A stretch of DNA of 64,000 nucleotides from Jaltomata sinuosa (lineage: Eukaryota; Streptophyta; Magnoliopsida; Solanales; Solanaceae): positions 930,001 to 994,000 of the forward strand of contig QJPP01007220.1 in assembly GCA_003996215.1 (NCBI GenBank). Reading direction: 5' to 3'. Position 1 is the first letter of the stretch. Each line of letters opens with the position of its first letter. This document shows, piece after piece, positions 34,121 to 46,074 of the stretch. The position numbers and the translations under genes are program-made. Under the pieces are notes generated by a model. It had not been told where the DNA came from, ran no database searches, and was given only the letters and a program-made list of their open reading frames with translations.

Positions 34121-34550
34121 GCCTTATAAAAATAATACATACGTAATACACATCAACACAAATATTACGATAAACCTTCGACCCGAGTAAAACATACCAT
34201 GAATTTAATTGACCTGTCTCTCTCGGAAAAAGGAGGAGCGTAAGGAAAAAGGAATGGCAAAACGGTAAATTACAAGTTGGGTAAGGGTAGGTGAAGAAAA
34301 GAAGGCGTGGCCCACACTCCAAACCCACAAAAGCGTTTGTTTAATTTCAAAGTAATTAGCATTCCTTAATTACAATTAAATATAAGAATTATGATAATAA
34401 TTAAAAAAGAAAATAATAACTTTTAAAAAAAAATATAAATTAAGGAAACAAATAATTATTTTCCTCATTTTTTCTCTTTCTTCTCTCTTTTCAAGTCTCT
34501 CTCTTTAATCTAAATCAATTTCGTCCTCTTTTCTTCGCCTCTCGATTCAG
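34121..34550 (+). promoter_or_regulatory. A20/AN1 gene promoter and non-coding exon 1
   Basis: A CT-rich leader (about 34470-34550) ends CTCGATTCAG with donor GTATCA at 34551. This fits the usual leader intron of plant A20/AN1 genes. The upstream start site is not determined. Confidence 0.6.
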
Positions 34551-37081
34551 GTATCAGATTTTTTTTTTTTTTTTTTTTTGTTTCTGTAATAATATTTGAT
34601 GTTAATTTTATGTTCTTTTTTTTGCGGATTTTTTAAAACTTTTTTTTTTGGGATTCTAGGATTATTTTTTCTGGGTTTCGAATTTTGAGATTGAAGATCG
34701 GGGAAAGTTTCGATTTTGATTGATGGGTGTGAAAATTTTGATGATTTTATTGATCTTTTGGTAGGGTTTTCTTTGATTTTTCATTGAAAATTGGAAAATT
34801 GAGCATGTATTCATGAGTTTATGTGTGAAAAAGGGTTTTTTTGGGTGCTTTGCTAGATTTGGATTACTATGGTGTTTGTATTTTATATGTTATGGTGTGT
34901 TGTTTGCATAAAGTTTTGATTTTTAGGGGTGGTCGTTTATAACCCAAGTGGGAAATTGCTGATTTTGTGTTTTTTAGTTGAGAATTTGGTTTATCTTTTG
35001 TTGATGTGAAGTATTGGTGCTATCTGAATCATCTGAACAAGCTGTTGATAAGTAGTTGAGTTATGTGCTGAGTTGTGGTTTTTTATGTTTTTTTTTTTGT
35101 TGATAACCGTGGTGTTCGGGCTAGCTTGCACGCATCTCGACTAGTTCCACGGGATACCTGTCACCTCCTAGTAACAAGAAATCACCCTTGTTTTGTCTCT
35201 GAGACCTCAAGGTGCTCGACCCACTTCATTGACCACTAGGCCACACCTTGGATGCATGGTTTTATATGTTCTTATTTGGTTCTTTTGGTTCATGAGTCAA
35301 ATCAACAATGCCTCAATCCCAATTCCCAAACTAGTTGGCTTCAGCTATACGCATCATTGGTAGTCTTTAGGGGATTCATCATTGTCTTACAATAGTAAGA
35401 GTATTTCTATATTGACCATCAACCTTACTGCAATCGTCTTCCTTTTTCCTAAGTTCACATAGACAGAGTTGCTTGTTTCATTCATCATCGTAATTAAATG
35501 ATGAAGCAGGAATATGGAGACATCAATATGTGCCTTTTGTTGTAAAATTCAGTCTTTGAGACCCCATAACATAAGAAAGTCGTGGAGTGCATAAGCCCCT
35601 TTAGAGACAGGGGGGACTTTCTTGTGGTAGTAATTGCTTTTGTTTTGTATAAATCTTTTTTGCATCATTTACTGTGTTGTACTTTAATAAACTTTCAGTT
35701 TCTTAACAGGAGTTCTAGTTGGATAAACTTGATTTTATGTGTTTCTTTGTGAGGGTAATGGTTGGTGATGTTACAATAAATACCATTCACTTTGAGATGA
35801 TCCTATGTTGAGCCAGGTTGTAGTTTTCCATGCTGAGAAGTATTAAGCAGTTTAGCAACATAAAGGAGTGCCATAATCTTGGATAACGGATAACTATTCA
35901 TGCAAACAACAGTTGTCTCAGCCTCTATCAGATCTATCTGTGCATTCAGTACTGATGAGAAACGAATTAAATGAATTCATGCTATATGCAATAAGAGATT
36001 AGCAAAAGAAAAATCTTTAGACTGTTCGGTATTTGTCTAGATATCAAGTTCAATAGTCATGCTCCTTTTGATGGTAACCCTTGAATTTTTGAATTCCATG
36101 TTAAGTGATGTATGATGAGTGATATGACAATGATTGAAGTGCAAGTTGTTGCTTACCACAAGGGTTACAGCTATGTCTTCTTGTCGGTCTTGACCACTTG
36201 CTTATGTTTTGGTGACAGCTGTGTTGGTTCCCCTTTTATGGTGAAGGAGCTACGTTCGTTAAACTCTCTCTTTTTAATAGAAACATAAGGATAAGTTGCT
36301 CGTCTTTGTGTGGATTCTGATTTGTTTACAGAAAGAACTGTACAAGCTACACATTCTTTTTAATTTATGATGATTTGCTGTTGCCATTGATAAGGGGAGC
36401 TGGCTTAGCTGGCAAATCAGTATTTAGCCGAGTAAGTAAGGTGGAGTCTAGGATATCTCTGCTCGATTGGGCAACTTAAGCATCCAGGTAGCTTGTCAGT
36501 AGTAGTTTCGCCCTACACAATTCTATCTGGTTGGGAACTCTAAATTTTGTAAACGTTACAATGTTGATACAAATTTAAACTCCTAAGTTCCTGCAAGTCT
36601 GGATAAAGATTGGTTAAGTTAATTTGAAATTTGCAGGCAAAAATCTCTCACAGAGTGTTGAGGTCTATGTAAGAAAGCCGTCTAGTAGTTGAATGCAGTT
36701 TTCCCATCTAGTTTACTTACATCTGCTTATGGATGTTGTAGTGGTATAAAAAGTAGTTTTCATAAGTACTACCTTTATTGTTGTGCTTGACATCTTTGAG
36801 AGGATCTGAAGAAGAGAAGGCTGGAGTTTTTACCATATGCCCCGCTAATATCATAATTAATTGTCTAGATTACTGAATTAAACCCTCTTTACTGTGGACA
36901 GAGCACCAACCAAAAGGCACTGATTTTGGTGATAATTCTAGGTACGGTTGGTTGTTGGAACTTGTTCTGATCACCACCCCTGTTTGATAATTTCATTGTT
37001 CATTAGTTGATTAATTTGCGTTTCTTTTTGTTATAATGATGGACAATGTGCATAATGAGCTTGTTGTATGGCAAGTGGCAG
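34551..37081 (+). other. Leader intron of A20/AN1 gene
   Basis: 2531 bases from GTATCA to an AG at 37080-37081, T-rich near its 5' end. It leaves an 18-base exon leader before the ATG at 37100. It holds a family-B SINE at 35103-35255 and no coding sequence that I can support. Confidence 0.6.
35103..35255 (+). mobile_element. SINE family B in A20/AN1 leader intron
   Basis: CCGTGGTGTTCGGGCTAGCT, CGCATCTCGACTAGTTCCAC, GGGATACCTGTCACCTCC, AAGAAATCACC, CTGAGACCTCAAGGTGC, CCACTTCATTGACCACTAGG, CCACACCTTGG are in order. The middle section is shortened. Confidence 0.85.
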
Positions 37082-37099
37082 GTTAACTGCTGCAAAAAA

Positions 37100-37618
37100 A
37101 TGGAGTCTTCCAAAGAGACAGGCTGCCAAGCTCCAGAAGGTCCCATCCTTTGCATCAACAACTGTGGCTTCTTTGGTAGCGCAGCCACCATGAATATGTG
37201 TTCCAAGTGTCACAAGGACATGATACTGAAGCAGGAACAAGCTAAATTTGCAGCAACATCGATCGAAAACATTGTAAATGGAAACTCAAGCAGTAATGAC
37301 AAAGAGCCTATTGTCACTGGTGCGATCAATGTGCAACCAGGATCAGCAGAATTGAAGGTTATCTCTACAGAAGCATCTTCAGCTTTATCATCAGGTCAAA
37401 GTTCAGAGGTGAAGCCAAAAGAGGGCCCAACTAGGTGCACTACCTGCCGCAAGCGTGTCGGTTTAACGGGGTTCAACTGCAAGTGTGGAAACCTTTTCTG
37501 TGCAGCTCATCGTTATTCTGACAAGCACGAGTGTCCATTTGACTATAAGAATGCTGGTCGGGATGCTATTGCTAAAGCAAATCCTGTTGTTGTAGCAGAA
37601 AAGCTAAACAAGATCTAG
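37100..37618 (+). CDS. A20/AN1 zinc-finger stress-associated protein (SAP)
   Basis: A 172-residue protein encoded by one coding exon. The A20 finger is C18-X3-C22-X11-C34-X2-C37. The AN1 finger is C113-X2-C116-X10-C127-X1-C129-X4-C134-X2-H137-X5-H143-X1-C145. Both are complete. A Ser-rich, low-complexity linker joins them. I chose the ATG at 37100 (MESSKETGC) because it follows the acceptor at 37081, and earlier in-frame codons belong to the leader intron. Plant SAPs bind ubiquitin or act as E3-like and redox-sensing factors in cold, salt and drought responses. They act in cytoplasm or nucleus. The specific partner is unknown. Confidence 0.95.
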   Translation: MESSKETGCQAPEGPILCINNCGFFGSAATMNMCSKCHKDMILKQEQAKFAATSIENIVNGNSSSNDKEPIVTGAINVQPGSAELKVISTEASSALSSGQSSEVKPKEGPTRCTTCRKRVGLTGFNCKCGNLFCAAHRYSDKHECPFDYKNAGRDAIAKANPVVVAEKLNKI

Positions 37619-38954
37619 GAAGCATCTATTGAATGTTATATGAACCGAAGTATGATGTTCTTGCTTTAAAATCTGTTGGGGTCTTCCTATAAGTTGGCCT
37701 TTTGTCGTATAAGGTGTCCCTTAGATTTCGATGGTATAAGTGATGAAACTGGGGCACATTCATTCTATCTCCAGTTTGTAAGTTGTTATTTATGCTGGCT
37801 TGGTGGATATCATCATTGGACTCGTAGTCCTTGTTCTTTCTCAATCTTTTCTTTTCTGTTTGACATACAGTGCAGAACGACTATCCACCGAAAAAGGAAA
37901 AGCAAAGTGTCATGTTTAGTGGTTTCATGTTTGTGCATCCTCTATCAATTTGCTTGTGTTATTATCAATTCATTCTTCTCAAAGTCATTTGTTTGGTGTT
38001 GTTACTATTTCTCAATTCTGGAGTTGCTGCCTATTTTGTGCATCAAGTAGTGTGATATGGATAACCTTGGGTCGATGTTGCTCGAATTCTTTAAAAATGT
38101 TGCCAAGTGCATGTTTAATCCTGATTCGACATGAATGCAACCCCATTTTTGGAGAGTCTGGGCAACATAGCCTAAAGATAACTCTGCCTAGAGAATTGAT
38201 GTAGCTAGTTGAGTTTTACTATTGTACCATTATCTTGCATTAGTTTGTTTGATTTAATTTATAACCACACAAGATGGGGTGACATCTTACATGTCTAGCC
38301 ACCCCAGGCTTTGTTTTGGTTAAGTGGTAAGAACATAGCAGCGATGCGTAAATTATGCGCGTTTTTGTTTCATGGAGAGTTAGCCACACCCACGAATGAT
38401 GTAAATACTACTGTTGCTTTGGCTTTACTCTCGTTAGAAGGATAAAGTACAGATTATCCATATAATTTCGAATCTGTCTTCTCCCTCAAAGTGGAGCCTT
38501 CTTGATTTTCCAATATCCTCCTCCTTTTTATTGCTTCTCACAATTACAGCACAAGGAATATCAGCAGAAGGGGCAAATAGCGCGAAAGTTTATCTGCATA
38601 ACAATGTAGTAGTCATCACTAGTCCGTTCTTGTTTTACAACTATGAATCAATCAATCATCTCGCGTACCAAGTATCAGATTGAATGACCCTACGTTCGTA
38701 TAGACAAATCTTTCTGCATACATATATATTATATATATAAATATATATGTTATCTAAATAGAAATAAGGAATACAAGTAATTTTCTCCCTCTCTAGCAGA
38801 GATCAATCTGGAGTTTCTCCTTGCTGTTTGATTAGAGGAAGGTCAAACCCAAAATCTGATTTCTTAATAACTCTCTTCTCCGCGACTGGCTGCTATCAAC
38901 TAATATGTCCGATATATACACAGCTAACCACTAGTAAAAGACTTGCTTCTGCTT
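37619..38954. other. Spacer between A20/AN1 gene and bHLH gene
   Basis: 3' UTRs of two converging genes. It holds a foldback MITE (38075-38168) and a short TATATAT run near 38720. No other gene is supported. Confidence 0.5.
38075..38168. mobile_element. Short foldback MITE (family F), copy 1
   Basis: ATGTTGCTCGAATTCTTTAA at the left pairs with GGAGAGTCTGGGCAACAT at the right. Inner GATTCGACATGAATGCAACC is shared with copies at 43081, 59290 and 62635. Confidence 0.8.
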
Positions 38955-41900
38955 TCACAGCTCCATTTTCAGCTGATTTGGCTGTAAAGATGCTGCAAAA
39001 ATCATAAATATGACAATTAGCTGCGAAGCTCATCTCACTCGTGCTGCATTCCGTATTGGTTTTCAAATAAAATTCTTTCTGTATGCCAAGAGGAAATGAA
39101 CTTGGAGAAATTAGCAACACAGAGGGCATTAAGTTGGGATTTACCTGAATTTGCTGAGGAATCATATGTCAAAAGTGAGTTCTCTGGAGTAACAAAGCTA
39201 GAGTTGTCTTCTAATCTTCCCCAGACAGGCTGATGGAATCCTTCAAAATGCCATAGATGTTGATATTGGTTTCTGTTTCCGCTGGTTTGTCCCTCGGACC
39301 AGATAGGTGGCACAACCATGTCTTGTAAGTTACTCTCCACATGGGAACCACTCCGCTAATTTTCAAAAAGCAAATCGGAGCTCTTAAGGGGATGATCACA
39401 AGTTTTGAACATCATGAAGATTATCTCATAAATGCTTTAGACATTATAAGCAATTAATCACTCGCTCTTAAGCTAGTCATGTCATAACTAGAAACAAAGC
39501 ATGAAAGGTGTCGTCTTGAAATCTTTGAACTATCATAATCCAACATACAAGCTGGCATTATTTGTACTTAAATTGCAGTGAAACATGATAATATACAAAA
39601 TTTATCGTTTCCAGCGTTCTAGATGTAGTGACGTGAGAAGTTGAAACTTTGCAGAAATGTTGACACTTGACAGTAAAGTATAATATGGTCAATTCTCCTG
39701 TCCTGAGGTGTATTAAATAGAGGACAGCCTCAGAGAGGTAACTCCAGAGGCTAAAAACATCGTGGTATGGTCACAAGGCAACCTTTCAGGTGACCACATA
39801 TCAGAAAGAACAGTTGAATGTGCAAAATCTGCATAGAAAGGCAGACAATAATGGTGGTCCACAATTGACCCTGCTCTACCATTTTGTTAGGTCAAGAAGC
39901 GCATTTTTCAAAATTTTACGCGGGAACCAAGAAAAAGTACAGTGAGTAATTATAGAACAGTTTTATTGTGATATCTCTTCTTTTAGGTAGTCTTATAAGC
40001 TGACATTGAAGGTAAACAGATGAGATGCCATCATAGAAGAAACAAAACTAACAAAGTTACCATATGGCGTTTTATTTAACAAATTGAGTAAATAGGAAGA
40101 AGTAAAGTCGTATTTGAGTAATCTTGCAAAAGTAACAAAGTTGACAAGCAACGGAACTTACTTCTGCTGCAAAGAGACTGTCGAGGTTGAAATCAACTCT
40201 CGGGTTAACCGCAGCAAGTCTCATTGATAAGAACTACAACCAAACAGAACTCCATCAGGAAAATGATCAAGGCAACCCAAAAAAGTATATATACGACCAA
40301 GCAATGAAGAAGAAAAAGTTACTTTCTCGAATGTCATGAAGGTTCATTTCATATGTGGGTTCCCCACTGGTCTAGTTATATCTTTGCCTACATGCCCAAA
40401 ATTATGTCAAAAGAAGCAAGAAGGTGCAGATGCACTAGTCTGTACAAGGACTAACACACTCACACGCCCCAATATCCACGTTTCAATATCAAGCCACTGA
40501 GATTTTTCTCGACTTCCTATGGATGTTCAAGTTCACCCTGACAAAACTCAGACTATGATTATGTCTCCTTAATAAGGCAAAACTGCTCCTCGGGTATTGA
40601 GTTCATCCATTCTACTTTTCCTTATGACTGTATACTAACAAGAGAACTGATGAGAAATCAATTACTGTTGCATGTTCTCCACACCCCCTACCTCCGGTGG
40701 TCAAAGAAAGATACAAAGTTTACTTCTCTTTCATTATAACTTAAGCAAACCATTGCAAGAGTTGAGGAGTATCAGGTTAAGGCGCTGCACCTGCATAGGA
40801 GGGTCTAATTTTTGGAAGAAATGACTATTTTGAGGGATAAAATCTATTATTGTAGTGGGGTGAGATCTGGACGCGTCATATTTTTAACACCTAAAATATC
40901 ATAATCAATAGTCTTTTGCAAATTTCAGCACTATAAATCAGATGCAAGGATTTCTGAGATCTGACCTCCACTTGACGTTGTAGGGACTGTACATGGTTGA
41001 TGATCTCATCCAACACCATTGCAGTGCCTGAGATCTGCAAATATAGTTCAAGCTTTAGAATGTGCTAATATTTTTGGGTAAATTCAATGTTGAGAATTGA
41101 CTCATAGAAAGATCTTCAGCAGTCTGCTAATTAATCACCATATATTTCTGCTTAGCCTCAATAGCCAGTGTATGTTAAGCCACAGCACAAGAAGTTAAAA
41201 CAGAACAGAAATACACATCCTTTTCAGTTTTGAATACATTATATTGACAGTTAAAGATGATAAAAACTCCTTCAGATGTTATGGATTACAAACCACCAGG
41301 TGAGAGCCAAGAAAGGAAATAAACAGTAAAATAACTCCACAGGAAGAATTAAGCTTGTTTCTTTTTCCTTTCTATTAATCTTTCTCCTTAAACCAAAATC
41401 CTTTTTCATATAATCACCACCTAAAATGCTCCAAACCACTGGTTTCTAATTCAAATGATTGTTCCCTAATATAACAAACACAAATAAAAAGTTTAAGATG
41501 GAACTAAGCATTCCAAAATAACCTACAGTGCAAGGGATCAAACTCTTACATATGTTGTTTAAGAGTATCAAATTGGTCAAGTCACAAGTTGCTGGGTTAG
41601 TAGTGTATATATACTCCAACAATCCCAAGTCGAGCAACTATTTGGGTTTGAGCCTTTGAGGTAGGCACAAAGTTCATTTTCTTAACATATATCCGCATTT
41701 TCTTCTTGCTATGGTCTAGTGTGTGTGTACCTTATCCTATAAAAAAAATTCTCCAATGGAGCTCTTTCAACTCATTATTCTTATGGGCCTAGAGTACTAT
41801 GTCCTTTCTTATTCCACTTCTAAATTGGACTAGCATTCGGCTTTGTGTTTGGATTAGGTCAAATGTCTGTTTTCTCAACATAAGTCCAAACAACAAAGCC

Positions 41901-44054
41901 TGAGAGTTGACATAGACATAACACCAACTCCACCCTACCTTCAACATGAAAATGGTGGCGTTCGGCCCAGTCTGCGTACCTCGACAAATCTCACTAGGTA
42001 TCTGCCAACTTCTACCAGCACAGGTACTGAGTTGAACATGAAACTGCATGGTTCTCGATCCACTTTATAGACCACCAGGTCACAGCCTTGGACATAACTA
42101 TGTTCTAATTAAACATCACTCTCCCAAATTATACTAATGGGGCGTTTGGCCATCAATTTTTTTTCATAAAACACATTGGCCATAAAATTTCGGAATTCAA
42201 AAACAACTCCACTTTATATTCATGGCCAAACACAATTCCAATTTTCATTTTGAAAACAACTATTTTTTCAAATTTCACAATGAAACATGGCCACATTAAG
42301 AAAAAAACAGATCTTCAAGTATAAATTTTTCTTTAAAGAAAAGAGTGCCAAGACCCTTGTGAAATGACAAGATTGACCCCAGGAAAAAGTAGCAGACTGT
42401 AAGGTTATTACCCATCAAATGCAAGGCAAAAAAGCTGAAAGAACAGTATAATTGTCCGCCAGTATTCTTGGTGCCAAACCCACCACCTTTTCTTTGTTAA
42501 GAAAAAGGTGAAAACGACTGATTTTACACAAAAAAGCTAATCAATAATGCAATGAAAGCAATCACATTACAGATATTTTCCCCCCTACTTAATTAAACAA
42601 TCAGTACAACTTATTAGACTATTATTATTAGTGATAATAATGATTAATTAATACTGATAAAAGTGACAGCTAACCTTGTTACATCCTGGGACCAGTTCTT
42701 GAAGTAGCTTCATCCTAGCATTAATCTTCTCTCTCCTTGCCTACATATACAAAATCAAGATAATTAAAAGCTTAATTAGATGTAATTACCATATTTAGCT
42801 CTTAATCTTTTGAGGCTTACTCTTTCTGCTAAGCTATGGCTATCGGTGGCTTGACCGCGACGAGCTCGGACATGAACGTATGGTAGCTTCTCCGCGCCAT
42901 CTTCTGAGGTATCGTTAGCTGATTTTTTCCCCTTTTTAGTAGTTTCTTTTACCTGAATTTGACAGGAAGTATTCATCAAACTCAAATTCGTTTGGCAGTT
43001 CTAAACATTGAATTTAGAAACTAATAGTAAGAGTTGCAATTCTCCTGGTATCAAATTGGTGATAAAGACATTACAACCTAAGTTGTTGGACTCTTCACGT
43101 TCGATGCTACACCCATGTCGGATTCTGCAAAATACACTATTTGGAGAATCCGACATGCACCAACGGACATTTTTGAAGAGTTCGAGCAACATACATTACA
43201 ACAACATATCCCCACGATTGGAGTCTGCAAGAGGGTAGAGTGTACGCAGACCGTACCTCTAGCTGGGAAGTAGATGGGTTGTTTTCGATAGACGCTCGGC
43301 TCAAGGAAAAGCATATTTAAAGGCTGTTTCTGATAGCCCCTCGGCTCAAGGAAAAGCATATCAAAAGGTTCTTTTCGATAGCCCCTCAGCTCGAGGAAAA
43401 GCATATCAAAAAGGTTGTTTCCAATAGCCCCTCGGCTCAAGGAAAAGCATATCAAAAGGTTGTTTCCGATAGATACTCAGCTCGAGGAAAAGCATATCGA
43501 AGAATGAATTAAACTAGTAGGGAGATGGGGGTGGTTAAAATTACCTTTTTCTCGCGTTCCTTTCTCTTTGTTGATTTCTGATCACCCATCGGATTGGAAG
43601 TCGCCGGAGATGAATTGTGGTTAAAATCGGAATCTATGGGTTCTTGCTTGACGAATTTCGACCCGGAATTCGAAAGTGTCGAATTAGACTCCGGTGAATT
43701 TCCGGCGGCGGCGGCGGCGGCGAAAACGGAGAACTTGGATGCTCTATCAATCAAAGCAATATCCGAAGGAAAAATCGGAATCGGAATCGGAGTCGGAGTC
43801 GGAGTCGGTGGAGGATAATGATAGTAAGGTGTTTGAGGTTCAGTGGCAGCTACAGCAAGTGTATCTGATCCAATTTTGTCGGTTTCCGGTGAATGAACCA
43901 AAAGCTCCACCGCTTGATTCGCCGGAAGTCCAAGTAAAGCAGTGAAAGAACTTCCAGATTCCGGTGTAACGGACAAGATTTCTTCCCCAAATTGGTGAAA
44001 CCCAGTTCCTATTTCTCCCATTTTAGCTCCGCAATTCTCGGATCTAGCTTCCAT
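38955..44054 (-). CDS. bHLH transcription factor (bHLH48/60 type)
   Basis: Seven exons, in transcript order: 43545-44054, 42821-42952, 42675-42740, 40966-41034, 40162-40233, 39145-39355 and 38955-38992. All introns are GT-AG, and the frame closes at 1098 bases, 365 residues. The N-terminal half is Ser/Pro- and Ala-rich, including a Pro-Thr repeat and an Ala run. The bHLH domain starts after PYVHVRARRGQATDSHSLAE. Basic-region H209, E213 and R217 give the H-E-R signature of G-box (CACGTG) binders. Helix-loop-helix and the following QSLQRQVEFLSMRLAAVNP helix span about 215-270, split by three introns at positions usual for the subfamily. The C-terminus LQPNQLKMEL is typical of this group. Known relatives regulate flowering and gibberellin-linked growth; the target set here is unknown. 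Intron 1 carries a foldback MITE and a multi-headed SINE. The region upstream of the start codon is a four-copy tandem repeat. Confidence 0.94.
41938..42092 (+). mobile_element. SINE family B in bHLH intron 3
   Basis: GGTGGCGTTCGGCCCAGTCT, CGTACCTCGACAAATCTCAC, TAGGTATCTGCCAACTTC, ATGGTTCTCGATCCACTTTA, GACCACCAGGTCACAGCCTT are in order. It is antisense to the host gene. Confidence 0.8.
42138..42300. mobile_element. Truncated MITE in bHLH intron 3
   Basis: GGGGCGTTTGGCCATCAATT end with repeated inverted TGGCCA/TGGCCAAACAC blocks. The right terminus is incomplete. Confidence 0.5.
43081..43192. mobile_element. Short foldback MITE (family F), copy 2, bHLH intron 1
   Basis: GTTGTTGGACTCTTCACGTT pairs with GAAGAGTTCGAGCAACAT. 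CATGTCGGATTCTGCAAA pairs with TTTGGAGAATCCGACATG inside. Confidence 0.8.
43193..43276 (-). mobile_element. SINE family A body, bHLH intron 1
   Basis: Reverse copy: ACAACAACATATCCCCACGA, TTGGAGTCTGCAAGAGGGTA, GAGTGTACGCAGACCGTACC. Its head continues as the tandem array at 43277. Confidence 0.85.
43277..43503 (-). repeat. Five tandem copies of the SINE-A head (45-46 bp each)
   Basis: Units start at 43277, 43322, 43367, 43413 and 43458. Each has GGTTGTTT(C/T)CGATAG, CCCTCGGCTCAAGGAAAAGC and ATATCAAAA with small changes. This is the complement of the SINE-A head (TTGAGCCGAGGG...GGAAACAACC). It lies within bHLH intron 1, just inside the exon 1 donor. Confidence 0.9.
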
Positions 44055-44149
44055 TTAGCACAAAAATCAACACCCAAGTTTAATCTATGGTCAAATTTGT
44101 ACAGTTCTTCGAATTCCGATATCACTTTCTGACTTTGAAATGCTACAAA

Positions 44150-44960
44150 CTCCAAGAGAAACTTCTTAACAAACCCCACAAATTCTAGTCAATGGAAAAA
44201 AGGAGATACAGAAACTGAGCCAAACAGAAGTATTTGAAGACTTTTTGAGTGAAAATGAAGCTTTATATATACTTCTTCTTTTTCTTCTTCTCTCTTTCTT
44301 TCTGTTGCAATTTTTTGCAGAGCTTCAATGGCAGTTAATCTTTAAACAAACCCCACAAATTTAGCACCCCAATAACCCCACAAATTCGAGTCAATGAGCT
44401 TCACAACACTAACAAAGGAACAAAAAATGGAGAAAAGGAGGTATAAAAACTGAGCCAAACAGAGGTATTTGAAGACTTTTAAGTGAAAATGAAGCTTTCT
44501 ATATACTTCTTCTTCTCTCTTGCTTTTGTTATTCAAGTCAAATGAGCTTCAGAACACCAACAAAGAAAGAAAAAATGAGGGAAAAAAAGAGTTAAAAACA
44601 CAGAACCAAAGTGCCCAACAGAGGTATTTGAAGACTTTAGAGTGAAAATGAAGCCTTTTTATATACTTCTTCTTCTCTCTATTCTTCTGTTGCAATTTTG
44701 CAGTGCTTTTTTTGAACAAACCCCACAACTTTAACAGAGATTCTTCCCCAATAACCCCACAAATTCGAGACAATGAGCTTCAAGAACACTAAAAAAGTAA
44801 GAAGAAAAAAAGTTAAAAATACAGAGCCAAACAGAGGTATTTGAAGACTTTTTGAGTGAAAATGAAGCTTTCTTTCTCTGTGTACTTTTTTCTTGTCTTT
44901 TTTTTTTCTGTTGCAACTTTTGCAGAGCTTATTATTAGGAGCTTCTTCAATGGCGGTCAA
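44150..44960 (-). repeat. Four diverged tandem copies of bHLH core promoter and leader
   Basis: Copies run roughly 44171-44340, 44379-44535, 44536-44750 and 44753-44960. Each has, on the minus strand, GAAGAAGAAGTATAT..., GGCTTCATTTTCACT, AAGTCTTCAAATAC, CTCTGTTTGG and ATTTGTGGGGTT in the same order, with indels. TATA-like elements are TATATATAAAG (44262-44271), TATATAG (44500-44507) and TATATAAAAA (44656-44666). The fourth copy lacks one. The copy nearest the gene has the best TATA box. Short frames through the units are repeat shadows. Confidence 0.85.
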
Positions 44961-45105
44961 TTTTTTTCCCTTCTTCTCTGCAAATCTCTACAACTGTGGT
45001 CTCTCTTTTTTATGTTTGACTCTATAAAAAGGCTTTGCCCTTTTTTGCTTCAGTAGCCTCTCACTCTGCCTTAAAGCAAAGAGAGGTTGCTTTGATTTTT
45101 GTGCA
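44961..45105. other. Upstream of bHLH promoter repeats
   Basis: A further short TATA-like GACTCTATAAAAAGGC on the plus strand at 45018-45033. No associated gene is supported. Confidence 0.3.
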
Positions 45106-45983
45106 CTTACCAAAATCTTTAAGGTACCCAAATATAGTAGACTAATAAAATAAATAACTAATAAAATATTTATAAACAAACCTTAACTCTAGGTGATATT
45201 TGAGGTACCATTGTATTGTAAAAATAATGTCTTTCTTCACTTTTACTCCCTCCGTTCAGAATTACTTGTCAATTATTTTCTAATTGAATTTTATATCATT
45301 TTTAACATATCAAAGAAGAATAACTTTTTTATCTCTATTCTACCCTTAGAGTTAATTACTTATTCTCTAAACTAATTTTAAAACACAATAATAATACCTC
45401 TATTTTTAATTATGTTTTATACCTCTATTTTAATTATTTTTGCATTACATGCATTGAAATATATTTATAAAGTTATAATTACTGTTATGTTTACTTGTAT
45501 AATTAGATATTAGAGTTTTGATTATTATTAATAATTTTTTTTATTTTGCTCATTTATTTCATTATGGAACGTCATTAACTTATATACTCAATTAGTATTT
45601 CTCACTTTTCAATTTTTAATCTAAAAGGAAATATTTATTTTTTTGATAAAAAATATGTTATATAGATTTTAAAAAATAAAAATTGTGATTACAAAGAAAT
45701 TATTTAAAAAAACCATAAAGGTTGATATTACAAGGGCAAAATAGGCATTTTGAAAAATCAATTAGGATAAAGGGAGGGAATGATTATTATTCAAAGTTGA
45801 AAGGGGTATTTGACTTTTAAAGCAAAGTTCGAGGGTGTAAACAATTTTCACCCAAATCTTTTAAGGTACCAAATATAGTAGACTAATAAAATAAATAATA
45901 AAATATTTATAAACCTTAACTCTAGGTGATATTTGAGGTACCATTGTAAAAATAATGTATTTCTTCACTTTTACTACTTAGTT
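45106..45983. repeat. Direct repeats of about 135 bp flanking a MITE
   Basis: The stretch 45106-45250 (CAAAATCTTTAAGGTACCC, AAATATAGTAGACTAATAAA, CTCTAGGTGATATTTGAGGT, ATGTCTTTCTTCACTTTTAC) recurs at 45850-45975. A Stowaway-like element sits between the copies. Confidence 0.85.
45246..45785. mobile_element. Stowaway-like element between the direct repeats
   Basis: Left CTCCCTCCGTTCAGAATTAC and right ATAAAGGGAGGGAATGA are inverted ends. About 540 bp, AT-rich, no transposase. Confidence 0.65.
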
Positions 45984-46074
45984 TCAAATCTCGAGAGTCA
46001 AACTGTATCAATTTTAATCAAAAATAATAATAATATACTTAATAAAATCTCATAAATAGAATTTAAAGAAATTA

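Noticed and set aside
43078..43455. 125-codon minus-strand frame with 15-residue peptide repeats (DMLFLEPRGY)
   Set aside because: The repeats are the 45-bp SINE head units (3 x 15 codons) read in one frame, lying in an intron of the bHLH gene.
43277..43503. Possible CRISPR-like array
   Set aside because: Units are directly adjacent without unique spacers, and the host is a plant nucleus.
44342..44960. Three similar 64-93 codon minus-strand frames (KLHFHSKVFKYLC type)
   Set aside because: They are translations of the tandem promoter/leader units. The frames differ in start and end and contain the TATA region, so they are not a conserved peptide family.
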